A stretch of DNA of 64,000 nt from assembly GCA_028622995.1 (NCBI GenBank), contig JAJQJQ010000021.1, positions 744,001 to 808,000 of the forward strand, read 5' to 3'. This DNA comes from Panagrolaimus kolymaensis (taxonomy: Eukaryota > Nematoda > Chromadorea > Rhabditida > Panagrolaimidae). Position 1 is the stretch's first letter. Each line of letters starts with the position of its first letter. Shown piece by piece: positions 15,101-27,100 of the stretch. The position numbers and the translations under genes are program-made. The notes below the pieces were generated by a model. That model was given only the letters and a program-made list of their open reading frames with translations, did no database searches and was not told the origin of the DNA.

Positions 15101-18100
15101 ATTTTTCCCTTGTTTCTAAAATTAATTTTTTTAATCCCATTCTAAAGTTTAATTAATGTCTAAATTTAATTAAAGTATCAAAAAATCAAAAACTTGGACT
15201 TCAGTTTTTTTGCAACGACGAAAAAAGTTTTGTAAAACGAAAAGCGATCATTTCCTCCAAAAAATACTTTTGATGTCCGTTTGTGAATGCGTGGGTAAAG
15301 GATTTATATTGGATTTTTCTAAATATGCCTATGATGGTTATGTTCCCCAATTTTTATATGATTTAAGTGAAGGTGAAGAAGAAGACGAAGAAGGTTCTGA
15401 ATTGGACTTCCTTTTAAAAGAGGAGGAAGTAGTAAACGAAGAAGAAGTAGGTGAAGACAGTGAAAAAAGGTAAGTAAAAAATTTTTATGGTCTTTTAAAA
15501 GACCACATCGTCAAAGACAGTTTTTTTAAAAAATTTCTCTAATAGAGTTCTGTCTAATTTTACTATCATCATGTATTATTCAGTTTAAAAAAATTTTAAA
15601 TTTTCATCTTTTTAAATTGTTTAAATTGGAGACTAGTATATTAAGTTCTGTGGAGAAAAAAAATTATACCACTTTATGGAACATTGTTTTTCTAAATACT
15701 TCCAATGAATAAAGTGTTGTAGCAAGAACAGTTTTTAATTTTAAATTTTTTAGCGAATAACAGATTTCAAATAAGCTTGCAAAAAATGCCGTGTTTAAAT
15801 TAAATGCAGTTTTGAGCATATTTTTGCTATAATCTAAAACAGATGCATCGAAGGCATAAATCTTTTAAAGATGCTCTAATTTAAAAAAAGCGAAGTCAAA
15901 GTAGAAAAAATACAACTTATGCTTTAACAGTTTTAAAATTTACCAATTTTTGTTTGGAGTTAGCAGTTTAAATTTTGAATAAATGTCTCAAGCCATCGCA
16001 AAGCAAAGGTAATCGAAGTTTTTTTTTAAATATTTTTTAAGTTTTAAAATATGAAAAATTAATTTCAAAAACAGTTTATAACTTTTTTGTTTTTTCCTCT
16101 GTTATAAATATATTACAGTTTTATACCTTAAAATCTTGCTTCCATCCATCTTTCAAATCACATTTTTTTCTTCTGCTTTCTGTCTTTCTTTTTACAATTG
16201 TCTTTTTTTCGACAATTTTTTCTTTTAAACCATTAATCCGATTAATATACACTAACAACACTCATAATTCCATTCATAAACAAAGCAAAGTAATTTTTTA
16301 CGCTTACGCGAAAGCTTAATCATTTATTTTTGCTTCTCGAACAAAACTTTTTTTTGTTTCAATTTTTTTCCTTGCTTGCAATTTCTCCTTCGCCTTAGTT
16401 TTTTCTAATTTTAAATTTTTTTTTCTATGCAGAAAAAAAATCTAGGTGAGCTCAGTTTTTTCAGAAAAAAAGCAAGCGAACAAAAAGTTAAAAGTTAAAA
16501 AAGTTGAGAAAATTTGAAGATGAGTAGGTGAAAAGCAATTGTTTTTAGACTATATAACCCTCTCTAAAGTGAGTGGCTGCAGCAGGAAGCAAGGAACAAG
16601 AGGATAGGGATATATCATCGCCTGCTTTATTTTTTTATTATAACTCTTTGTTCGTTGAAAAAAAAAAGTAGTAACAAATCTCCATGAGAAAAACTCACGC
16701 CAGTGAAGAAGACAGTTTTAATGTATTTGATATGCTTGAATGCAAGAGTAAATACTTCTCAAAAAATGAATGAGAAAAAGAAAAAAAGAAAAGATGAGCA
16801 GCAGCTAGCATTGCGCAAAAAACCCTCCTACATACAGTTTTTTTATTTTAGCACTGAAAAACTTGGAAGAAGAAGAAAATTGGTTGAAACAAATGTTTTA
16901 AAAAAAAGAAGAGTAAAGCTTTTCTTTTGTTTCTGTGTTTTTAAATCAATTTTTTTCGCAGTTTTTTGAAAACATAAAAAAAGGATTGACAGTGTTTTTT
17001 GTCTTGATTTTTTTCTGTGGTGTATAAAAAAATTTTCAAGGAAGCGAAAATAAAAGTAAGTTATTTTGCCAAAAAATAAGATTAAAAATTGCCATTAATG
17101 AATTAAGTCCGATTAAAAGAACTTTTACCAGTTTAATCAACAACAAAAAAAAGAAGATGGGGTTTAATTTTATAACCAAGATTGATATCTTGCATCAGTT
17201 TTTTGAAATAGCTTTATTTATATTTTTGCTCAACGGCGGTCTGCTTAATTTATTTTTGACAGTTTTTACATTAAAAATTTTTTGGGATGTCTGCAAAAAG
17301 ACAACATAAAAATAGGTAGCGAAAGTAAAAAAATAAAAGTTTATTTCTTTGCCTAAAGGCTAGTTTTAAGATTTGAGTTTAAAAACTTTCTCATGGTTTT
17401 TGTTCTTCCAGTTTTGGACTTTAAAAAATGAAACTAAAAAAACTTTCATCGTGAATTTTAAAATTTTTTATTGCTTTTCCGCTTTTTTTAAAATAGCACA
17501 GTGCTCTTACGAAACAAAATGTTATTAGAAAATTCTATAGTGAAATGGACAACCCAGTTTAAAAAATTTTGATATTTGAGGAGGAAAGGAAACAGATTTT
17601 TTTTCACTTTCCCCTAAAAAAAGTTATATCGTTTTTCAGTTGGGTTTCAAAAGCTTTCTTCCAAATTCCGTATAAATTCTTTATTCGCAGTTTCCTAAAA
17701 AACTAAACAATAATTTTCTATGTTTATACTTTTTTCATTTTATTTTATTTCCATCATGCTTGATTGAACTTCCCCCACTCTATTGCTTGCTATTTATTTT
17801 CATTTCACACCTTTTTACATTTTTTTTCTTTCTTTTTTTCCTTGACTGTTTTTTTAACAATAAAAAATGCTTCAAGCTTAACATATTGGGATTCCGCTAC
17901 CTTCAACGGTTTTCAGTTTTATTTTTTGTGCATTTATTTTTTTCGATGATGATGGCATCAGAAATTGTTATTTCGTTGCTTGCTTTTTTTCCTTTTTTTA
18001 TTTTTGGAGTTGTTGCATGGCTCAATACATACATACCACATACGTGTGAAAAAAATGTTTTACGGTCTATTTTGCACACCTTCCATTCTACGTGCTTATG

Positions 18101-21100
18101 AAATTCAGTTTTTTTCTTTTGCTTTTAAAATAAGTCTTATTTAAATTTAAATTTTGTTTTGACAAAAAAAAAGGAAAGCGGCACTATCCAAAAAAGGATT
18201 TTGACTATTTGTCAAAATGACCTGGTTTTTAAATGCTAAAAACATTGATCCAGTTTTAATTTTATTTTCTAATAACAATGCCGTCAAAATTTCGGAATTT
18301 TATTGCAGTTTAAATTTTGTGACTAATATTCACAAAGCTGTTCTCTGTTTTCAGTTTGCATTATAATTCCGACTTAGAAATTTTAGAACAGTTAAAAAAA
18401 TACTCACTCTATTCCATTAAAAATCTACCTATTCTTATCTATCCTCCTTCTCGAACATTCATCAACACTCACAATCAGTTTTTAAACAACAAAGCCATTA
18501 TATTGAGATTAATTTCAATCCCAGTTGCTGCTGTATATTGTCTTCTTCTTTTTGATTAAATTAAATCCATTTTACTTACTTAGTTTTTTGAAGCCTCCTT
18601 CTATTTTTCTTTTTTTCTTTTATTGCTTAATTTTATTTGATTAAAAAAGAATTTACTCTCTTTGGTTTATTTTGTGTTTAAAAAACATCATTTTCTTTTT
18701 GCAGTTTTTTTCTTTCTTCAATAGGCCTTATTTAAAAAAGAGCACCAAAAAATGTGTTAAAGCCCAAAAATAAAAAAGAGCGAGAGCCCAGAGGATAAGA
18801 TTAAAGCCATCTTCATTTTTTTTTATTTTTAGTTGACGAAAATAAGTAAACCAAAAAAGTGGCTTTGAAAGAAAAAAAGAAGAGAGGATGAAATAATTAG
18901 GATGAATAAAAATGGATGGAATTTTATTTTTAAAAAATAAACGTGTTCCGTCAATGTATGATTAATCCAGTTTAAAATCTTTTGTTATTATCTTAAAAAT
19001 AAAAGACTTTAGTTTTCGTGTTAATGCCAAAAAATGCAAATTTTCATTGCAATCTTCATCTAACGATGGCAGTTAAAAAATATTTTTTAAAGCTTAAAAT
19101 TTTGCGAGCGTTTAAAATCATCACCAGTTTTTTATTATAAAATAATTAAATCCAAGCCAAAAATCGCTGAATAACAGTTTTATTTTGCTTTTAAGAGGCA
19201 TATTTTTTTTCTTTCAACCACAGTTTTATTAAAATTTAAATTATCTTTTTTCCTCGACTAATTCACCATCCCAGTTAGTCTAATCCTCTCTCCCTTCTCT
19301 AATTCAATGGGTTAAAATATTTTTATTCCATTCTAATCATTCCAGCACCTTCTCATCTCATCCGCATCCACCCTTTTATTTTATATCTATCTGCTTTATT
19401 GTTTTTTTTTTTCTTAAGCTTTTTATTTTTACTTTTTTTCCCCACGTCTTTTAATCTTAAGTATATTTGAAGAAAAGTAAGTAATAATAACGAAAAAATT
19501 GATTACCTTGACAACCACACGTCTTATATTTTTTCGTATCAATAAAGGGCAAGAAGAAAAAAAGAACATGAAACTAGTACTAAGACCTCTTTTTTCTGTT
19601 TTTTTTTGCCTTTTAAAAATGAAAAATTATTTATTTTGAGATTTTGAGGCTATTTCTCAAACTAAAACTACATCATTTTATCCGCTTCTTTTTTTCATTT
19701 TTTTTTTTGCTAGGACAGCAACGGAAATCGGACTAACTAAAGTTTCTAAAAAAGGGCTTCTTTTTAATTTTTCTATCGCGTGCTTTTATACCATCTTCAT
19801 TTTTTTTTCTTTTTCATCCTTTTTATATATTTTGAATTCTTAAATCCTGAGCTTAAAATTATTTTTAAAAATGAAAAAAATAAATTTTTTCCTTTCTCCG
19901 TTTTTTTATTTTTTCAATCTCTCAAAAGCTTAATAACCGGAAAACGTACTAACAAAATAACAGTTTTTTTTTATTTATCCTAAATCTTTATCTTCCTGGT
20001 TGCTTTTCTTTTTTCCTACTTTTTAATATATTTTAATATTGAAAATAATATTGATTGCCTTTATTATTTATTAACCGTGCTTTTGAATTTAACCAAATAT
20101 TAATAAAATTTATTCCTCTCCAGTTTTAATATTTCTATTTAACTACCTCACACACACAATTTGTGTGAGAAGAGGTGAAAGTGTGCCGTGTTTTATTGAT
20201 TGAAAACCTTTCTTATCTTCTTCACCTTCAACTTACACCTGAATCAAAATTTCGATTCATCGACTCAGTTTTTCCCATATTATTCTAACAGAAATTTAAC
20301 ACACAAAAACAACAACAAATAAAATTATGACATGCGCAAGTATAAGTGCAACTTGCCTTAAAGATGGGTATGAAAAAAAATATATATATATTTTTTAAAA
20401 CTTGAATAATGGTTTTGTTGAATTTTGCTCCAAGATTATCCCTCAAACAGTTTAAACTCAAAATATAAGGGGTTTCAAATCCACTTATGTAAATATAAAT
20501 CCAGTTTTAAATTTACTGTCTTTTTTAAATTGACACCACAACGGAAATCAGTTTAAATCCAAAAAGTTAAAACCCTCAAAAGCTTTCAAATAAATATACA
20601 GTTTAAAATTCTTTTTATTATTATTATTCCTATTCAGAAAATAAGTTTGCAGTTTTATGAAATAAAAAAAAACTTCCAAACTTTTTAAACTTTCTTTTTA
20701 TATTCATTGCTTTTTTCTTGCTACATTTTTTGCTTCTTTTTAGTTTATTTGTGCCAAATGAAGCGTCAATTGATTTTTAACTTTAAAAGAAAAATCTTGG
20801 CGTCTTTTGGGACAAAAACATTTTTAAAGCAATAAAGAAAAAATAAAGATTTTCTGTTTTTTTTTTGCATCCACATAAAAAATAAAACTCAGTTTAAAAA
20901 AACTTTATACATAAATTTGGGAATTTCCTAATTGCTTTAGACAGTTTAAATATTATTGTTTTTAGGGTATCAGGCAATATGATTAGCGGTGCCGCTCAAC
21001 AGCACAAAAAGCGGTTAATACCGTTGCGTAAAACAGATGCCATGCATCATGCTGAACGTAAAAATGGCAAATTATTAGATGATATTTGGAAGAATGGTGA

Positions 21101-24100
21101 TTCATATCAGGTTTGCTTTTTTTTTAAATCTTACCAACCATCTACAGTTTTTACCGAGTTTTACAATTCAAACCAGTTTTAATTATATTTAAAAAAAATT
21201 TTCTTTGAGATAAAATCCAAAGATCTTGTGGGAAGTCAGTTTTAATCCCAATTAAAAAATTTCCATTTTGAGACTAAAAATTTTAAATCCTATTTATTTC
21301 AGTTAGTACTACCACGAAAAACCAATGATTCAGAAGAACCAACATTTTTACGATTAAATATTGGTGGAACCGGATATCTTATTCTTATTGATGCTTTATT
21401 ACGGGGTGAACCAAACGGGTTTTTAGCTAAATTTGTTCAACTTAATCATGCTGCAAGATTAAAGGTTTTCACCCAATACACGTTTATTCACAGTTTAAAA
21501 ATTAATTTTTTTTATAGGTCGCGGATGCATATTTTTCTGATGATGATTCATATTATTTTCAACGATCCCCTCAAACTTTTGATTGCGTATTTCAATATTA
21601 TGCCACGGGTGTAATTCATAAACCTCCCGAAATTTGTCCGGCTGCATTTTTAGGCGAATTAGAATTTTGGAGAATTCCTTTAACAAACGTTGGGTCATGT
21701 TGTGCTGATGTAGTTCCCAAAGAAAGGGCTGCAGAAAAAGAGGATGAAAGGGTAAGTTAAAAAAATGGGATTTGTATAAAACAGTTTTTTTTGCCATCTG
21801 TCTCGGCTGTCACCAGTTTTTTCTTTGAAATCAAAATTTGATAACTTTATTGGAAAAATGGACAGGAAAGAACCCAGTTAAGAAATTACACGAAAATTAA
21901 TATAATCGTACACTTTTTTTATTTAGAGTTAATAAATTTTGTGTTTTTTTTGCACTTAATTTTAAATTGTTACGCAGTTTTCTTTCTAATACCAAAACAT
22001 AAAATTTTTATCCAAAATGATAAAAATGAATACCAGGATATATATTTTAGCAAAATCAAACACAGACAACCACAGTTAAAAATTTCCAAAAAATTATTCC
22101 TTTTCCCCCAAACGTTGTCAGTTAATTAAAAAAATCTTATTTTATAGGTCGACGACACCACATTCGATAATTTAGCATTTGGTAAACTTCGACGAAGAAT
22201 GTGGACTTTTTTAGAAAGACCCGGTTCATCCATGCAAGCTAAAGCCTTTGAACTTTCTTCCACGTTATTTGTGGCTATTTCTGTTATGGGATTAAGTTTT
22301 GGTACTATACCCGATTTCCAGGTGAGGCCATTCTTTTATTACTTTTTCCAGTTTATTTTTATATACAAACGTTTTTATTGATAACCAGTTAATATTTTTG
22401 TTCAAATAAAAAAGTCCGAAATTCAGTTTTTAATTTTTTATAACCACCCAAAATACTGAAACACAGTTAATAATTTTTTCCTAATTTTTTAAGGTTATTC
22501 AATATATGCCACCACACAATGAATCCGTCGTCCTCCCAAATGGAACAGTTACAGTTATGGAAAAAGTTGAAGAAATGAAAGTGGAACATACAGCTTTTGT
22601 GATAACAGAAAGGATATGTATCGCATTTTTCACCGTTGAATATTGTTTACGAATGTTTGCCGCTCCAAGAAAGCTTCGATTTGCTCTCAAACCCTTGAAT
22701 TTAGTGGATTTAATGGCGATTGTTCCATTTTATTTGGAATTACTTTTAACTCTTTTTGGAGTGGATGATAAAAAACTTCGAGATTGGAGATGGGCATTTT
22801 TGGTGGTTCGAATTCTTCGAGTTTTAAGAGTTATTCGAATAATAAAACTTGGAAGATTTTCAAGTGGTTTACAAACTTTTGGAATGACTTTGCAAAGGTC
22901 TCAAAAACAGTTACAAATGATGACCATTGTATTGCTTACGGGAGTGGTATTCTTTAGCACGATGATATATTTCTTGGAAAAAGATGAAGAAGGCACTCCT
23001 TTCACTAGTATTCCAGCAGCATATTGGTGGTGCATGTAAGTTAATTTTTTTGATAAAAAATAAGTTCGTACAGTTTTATAAAAAAGCAAAATTTGAGGCT
23101 TTGATTAATTAAAAAAAGTAGCAAAATTCAAAATTTTCGTCGCGCAGAAGTTCAGTTTATTTTATTTACTTAAAAAAGAAAGAATTATTGCTTACGAAAT
23201 TTTTCTTCACAGTTTTAATTCTAAATTTTATTCACAAGAATTTTAAAAAAGTTTGCTTTTTTTTTTAAAACCTTTTCATCATTAGTTCTTTTATATTCTC
23301 TAACAAAAAATATTTAGAAAATCATCGTAAAGGGTGGACACAGTTTAAAAAAGTAAAAAAAAACTTGAGCAGAAAAATTTGTTTTTACTGTTGCTGTTAA
23401 ATATTAAGTGGCAATATACTTTCTTTTTCCCCCTTTTGTGCAATCAATATCAGTTTTAAATTTATAAAATGTATTTTTTGGCATGCAAAATTAAAAATAC
23501 ATACAGTATTAAAATGCAAGAAGCGTGCGTGCGATTTCTGTTTTTTTTTTAATAATTTTATTCTTTGGATAGATAAAAACCTTACAACAAAAGACAGTTT
23601 TTAAAATTAAAATAATTTTTAATAAAAATAGTGGCTATAAAAAGCAGTTATAGCTGCTGCTTCAACCGTTTTAAAATCGCTCTATTAAATATGGAAAGCT
23701 ATTTAAAATCTGACAGTTTAAAAAATTATTAATAAATATTTTTGCACAAAATTTAGAATAAAATATTAATGCAAGAAAAATTCAAGCAGTTTTTATATGA
23801 TTCTAACTAATACGGGCTAAAGAAGCCATTTTAACCAGTTTTTAAAATAAAAATAAAATAATCGATCTTGAAAATACAAAGATCAGGCTTTCGTCGCAGT
23901 TTTAAAATCGCGCTACCAAAATATGTAAAAGCTTGAATTCTTAAATCTGGAAGGAGACACTGTTATTCAAGTTTAAATTTTTTAACAAAATAATTTATTT
24001 TCCCCTTTCAGTGTAACAATGACAACAGTGGGTTATGGTGATGCTGTACCTGCAACAGCAAGTAAGAAGCTTCATGTCTTTCAAATCCAACACAGTTTAA

Positions 24101-27100
24101 TCTTTAAAAAAATGTTTTAGTGGGAAAAATAATAGCCTCCGCAGCAATAATGTGTGGTGTATTAGTTTTGGCTTTACCGATTACCATTATCGTAGATAAT
24201 TTTATTAAAGTTGCTCAAGATGAACAACAAGCTGAACAAACTAAACTTGATCATGAAAGGCAAGAAGAACTCCTTGCATCTATTTTGCTAAATAAAGAAG
24301 ACGATGCTTAATAGACAACTACAAGACCGAAATGGCAGTTTAAAAAAATCTATTATCCTCCAATCAATAAAACACACACCCATTTTTTAATGAAAAAAAA
24401 TATCATCCAAAACTTATATTTTTAAGAAATAAAACCCAGTGAAAAAAATTATAACATTTTTTACATTTTTCTTAGTAGCTTTATTCCCGGTTTTGAATCA
24501 AGCCCCTCAATTTTTCTTTTTATCCAGTTTAATTTCTATCCGTTTAATTTTCATATATAGCAATCCTCCTTATTATATATTTTTTTCTAAGTTTTTTTTT
24601 TAAAAATGTTGCTCAATTCTTACAGTTTATATTTTATTTGTTTACAGTTTTTTTGATTAGAAAAGAGGAAAATGAATAAGTGTCTTGAAAATTTATGAAA
24701 TGTTTTTTTACATAGCGAGTGATTTATTTTTTTTAGTTTTTGTCTTTAAAATTATTGGTAAAAATTTTTATATTGTTTTGAACTTTCCCGTTAAAATTGT
24801 TTGTTGTCAGTTTTAAATTGTTTTCAATATGTATTTTGTGTTTTCGAAAAAATGTATATCCGAAAATAAATATGTAAAATAAATCAATAAATGTGATTGA
24901 TACAATGCAGTTTAAAAAATTTCCCCTTATTTCAAATATTTCGTCAGTTTTAATCAAAAAGAAATTTAAGTTTTGAACCAACCTTGATTCCGATCATCTT
25001 TTGGTGCTCCAATTTTTCCAGCAACAATATTAATGGGTTCTGTAGTTTGAATGGTTTCACCCGAGCCAAATTTATTTTCAGCAGCAATTCGAAAATGATA
25101 TGCTGTTCCTTCAAGTAAAGATGGAATCCGGCAACTTGGAGTTGTGATTCTTGCAGCAAATGACCAAGTATTTTTCTTTGCATCTCTTTTCTCCACAGCA
25201 TAACCAAGTAATGGACTTCCACCATCTGAGGTTGGTGGATTCCAAGATAAAACGCATGAAAAATCATCTACATCGGTTACAGTTATAGGTCCTTCAGGTT
25301 TAGGTGGTTGACCTAAAAAAAATTTATTTTCGTCGAAATAGAACAATGCTCCTCAGTTAATTAATATTTTTTGCACATGTTAGAAAAGAACATAGAAAAG
25401 CAAAAAGAAATAAAAACTTTTTAGCAGGCAAATACCAGTAACGCCAGTTTTTTTTACCACCAACAAAAAAAAAACCCTGAATTAAACAGTTAATTCATTT
25501 ATACAAATTAAAAAAGCAGAATGAAGAGTACAAAAAATTCTGGCTCTTGTTATACATTTTTTTTTCAAGCTTTTCATCAAAGAAAACAGTTTATAAATTT
25601 TATGAAAATGTATCAAAACGATAAAAAGAAAAACAAACAAAAAAATTTGCTGCAGTTTGAAGTAATTAATCAGCTCTTATTTTCTTACACAATTTTTCAC
25701 CGTTAAAACCAATTAATAGATTTAAAAATAAATCTTTGAAAAAGTATTGAAAACCAAAAAGATGTCTACCGTCGGAAACCACTCTCATTTGAACGGGCAC
25801 AGTTATTCACTGCTACGAAATTTGATAAACAGTTTGTAAATAATAAGTAAAATTTAAAAAAGCGAAGAAAAAAAGCAAAATATTTCTTGCAACAAAAAGC
25901 GAACCAATCAACAACATACATTTCAGTTTTTTCACCAACTTTCTGAAACTATTAATTTCTGTAACAGTTTAAAAAAAAACAAAGCTTGAAAAGCAAAAAT
26001 AAAAGCATTAATTATTATTCGCAACACAAAAAATCAATCCATGACAACAACTCCCACAGTTTTTCATAACTTTTTCAAAACTTTAATTTTTAAAACAGTT
26101 TAAAATTTTTACACAAATCTTAAAAAACACAAAAAGCAGAAATATTTCTTGCAGCAAAAAAAGCAATTCTCTCGCACCAAACATCTCCAGTTTTTTTTTA
26201 AATTCAAACCTTGAATTTTTAATGTAACATTTTCAATTGCTTTTCCATGAACATTTTTTGCTTCCAATGTATATATTCCTGAATGATCTTGATTGGCTTT
26301 ATTTATATTTAATATAGCTTCTCCATTTCTATCTGTTAATGAAAAGATTCCATTTGATTTTAAATGATCGCCTTTTCTTGACCAAACTAAATTGGGTTTA
26401 GGCATCCCACGAACGTTAGCAATTAACTTAACATTTTGTCCGGGTTTTGCAATAATTATTGGTTCAATAAATTCTATTTGGGGTTTATCTATAAAAAAAA
26501 TTTTGGTATCTCACCTTCTTACTCGCACTCAGTTTAGAAAAATGTTTAATTACCTATAACCGAAACTTTGAAACTTTTTGAACCTTTTGAAGTGTCGTTG
26601 CTAACATTGCAAAGATATGTGCCTGCAGAAGATTCATCAGCTGAATCAATGGAAAATATGGATTGCATTTTTTCAAATGTATAATATGCATTGCTTATGT
26701 CGCGACCATCTTTAATCCATTGACATATTTTTGGAACTCCACCCGTCCATTTGGTTTCCAAATTTACTGAACTTCCATATTCCACGGTAATGGTTGATTC
26801 AGACGGATCAGTTATAATTATTTTATTTTTTTCTTCTTCTTGACGCTTTTTATCAGCGGCGTCCTTTTTCTTTTTAGCTTCAGCATCGGCTTTAGCTTTT
26901 TCTTCGCCTGCTTTTTTCTTGGCGGCTTCATCGACTTCCTGTTTCGCCTTTTTTTGAGTTTCTTCAGTTTTTTTGTTTTCAGCCGCCTCTTCCTCCAGTT
27001 TTATTTTAGCTTCTGCTTCCTTTTTTGCTTTTTCCTCGGCTTCACGCCAATCTTTATCTTCAGTTTTTTTCTTATTTTCATCTTCGACTTTCTTGGATTT

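Noticed and set aside
16427..16445. ATG at 16,427 with donor CTAG|GTGAGC as a channel first exon
   Set aside because: It leaves one base over, incompatible with exon 2; the peptide would be MQKKNL, low complexity.
16684..16770. ATG at 16,684 ([20 protein letters not shown]) as another channel first exon
   Set aside because: The nearest donor (AAGA|GTAAAT) leaves one base, not the two required by exon 2, and the frame stops shortly after.
17760..18101. 113-codon Phe-rich frame on the plus strand
   Set aside because: A T-rich tract read as Phe/Leu/Ile; no plausible start and no domain. Overlapping frames look similar.
20143..20169. CTACCTCA (let-7-type seed complement) and the CTCACACA/TGTGTGAG hairpin
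   Set aside because: It lies upstream of a candidate first exon, not in a 3' untranslated region, and sits in a CA-rich tract where such an octamer arises easily.
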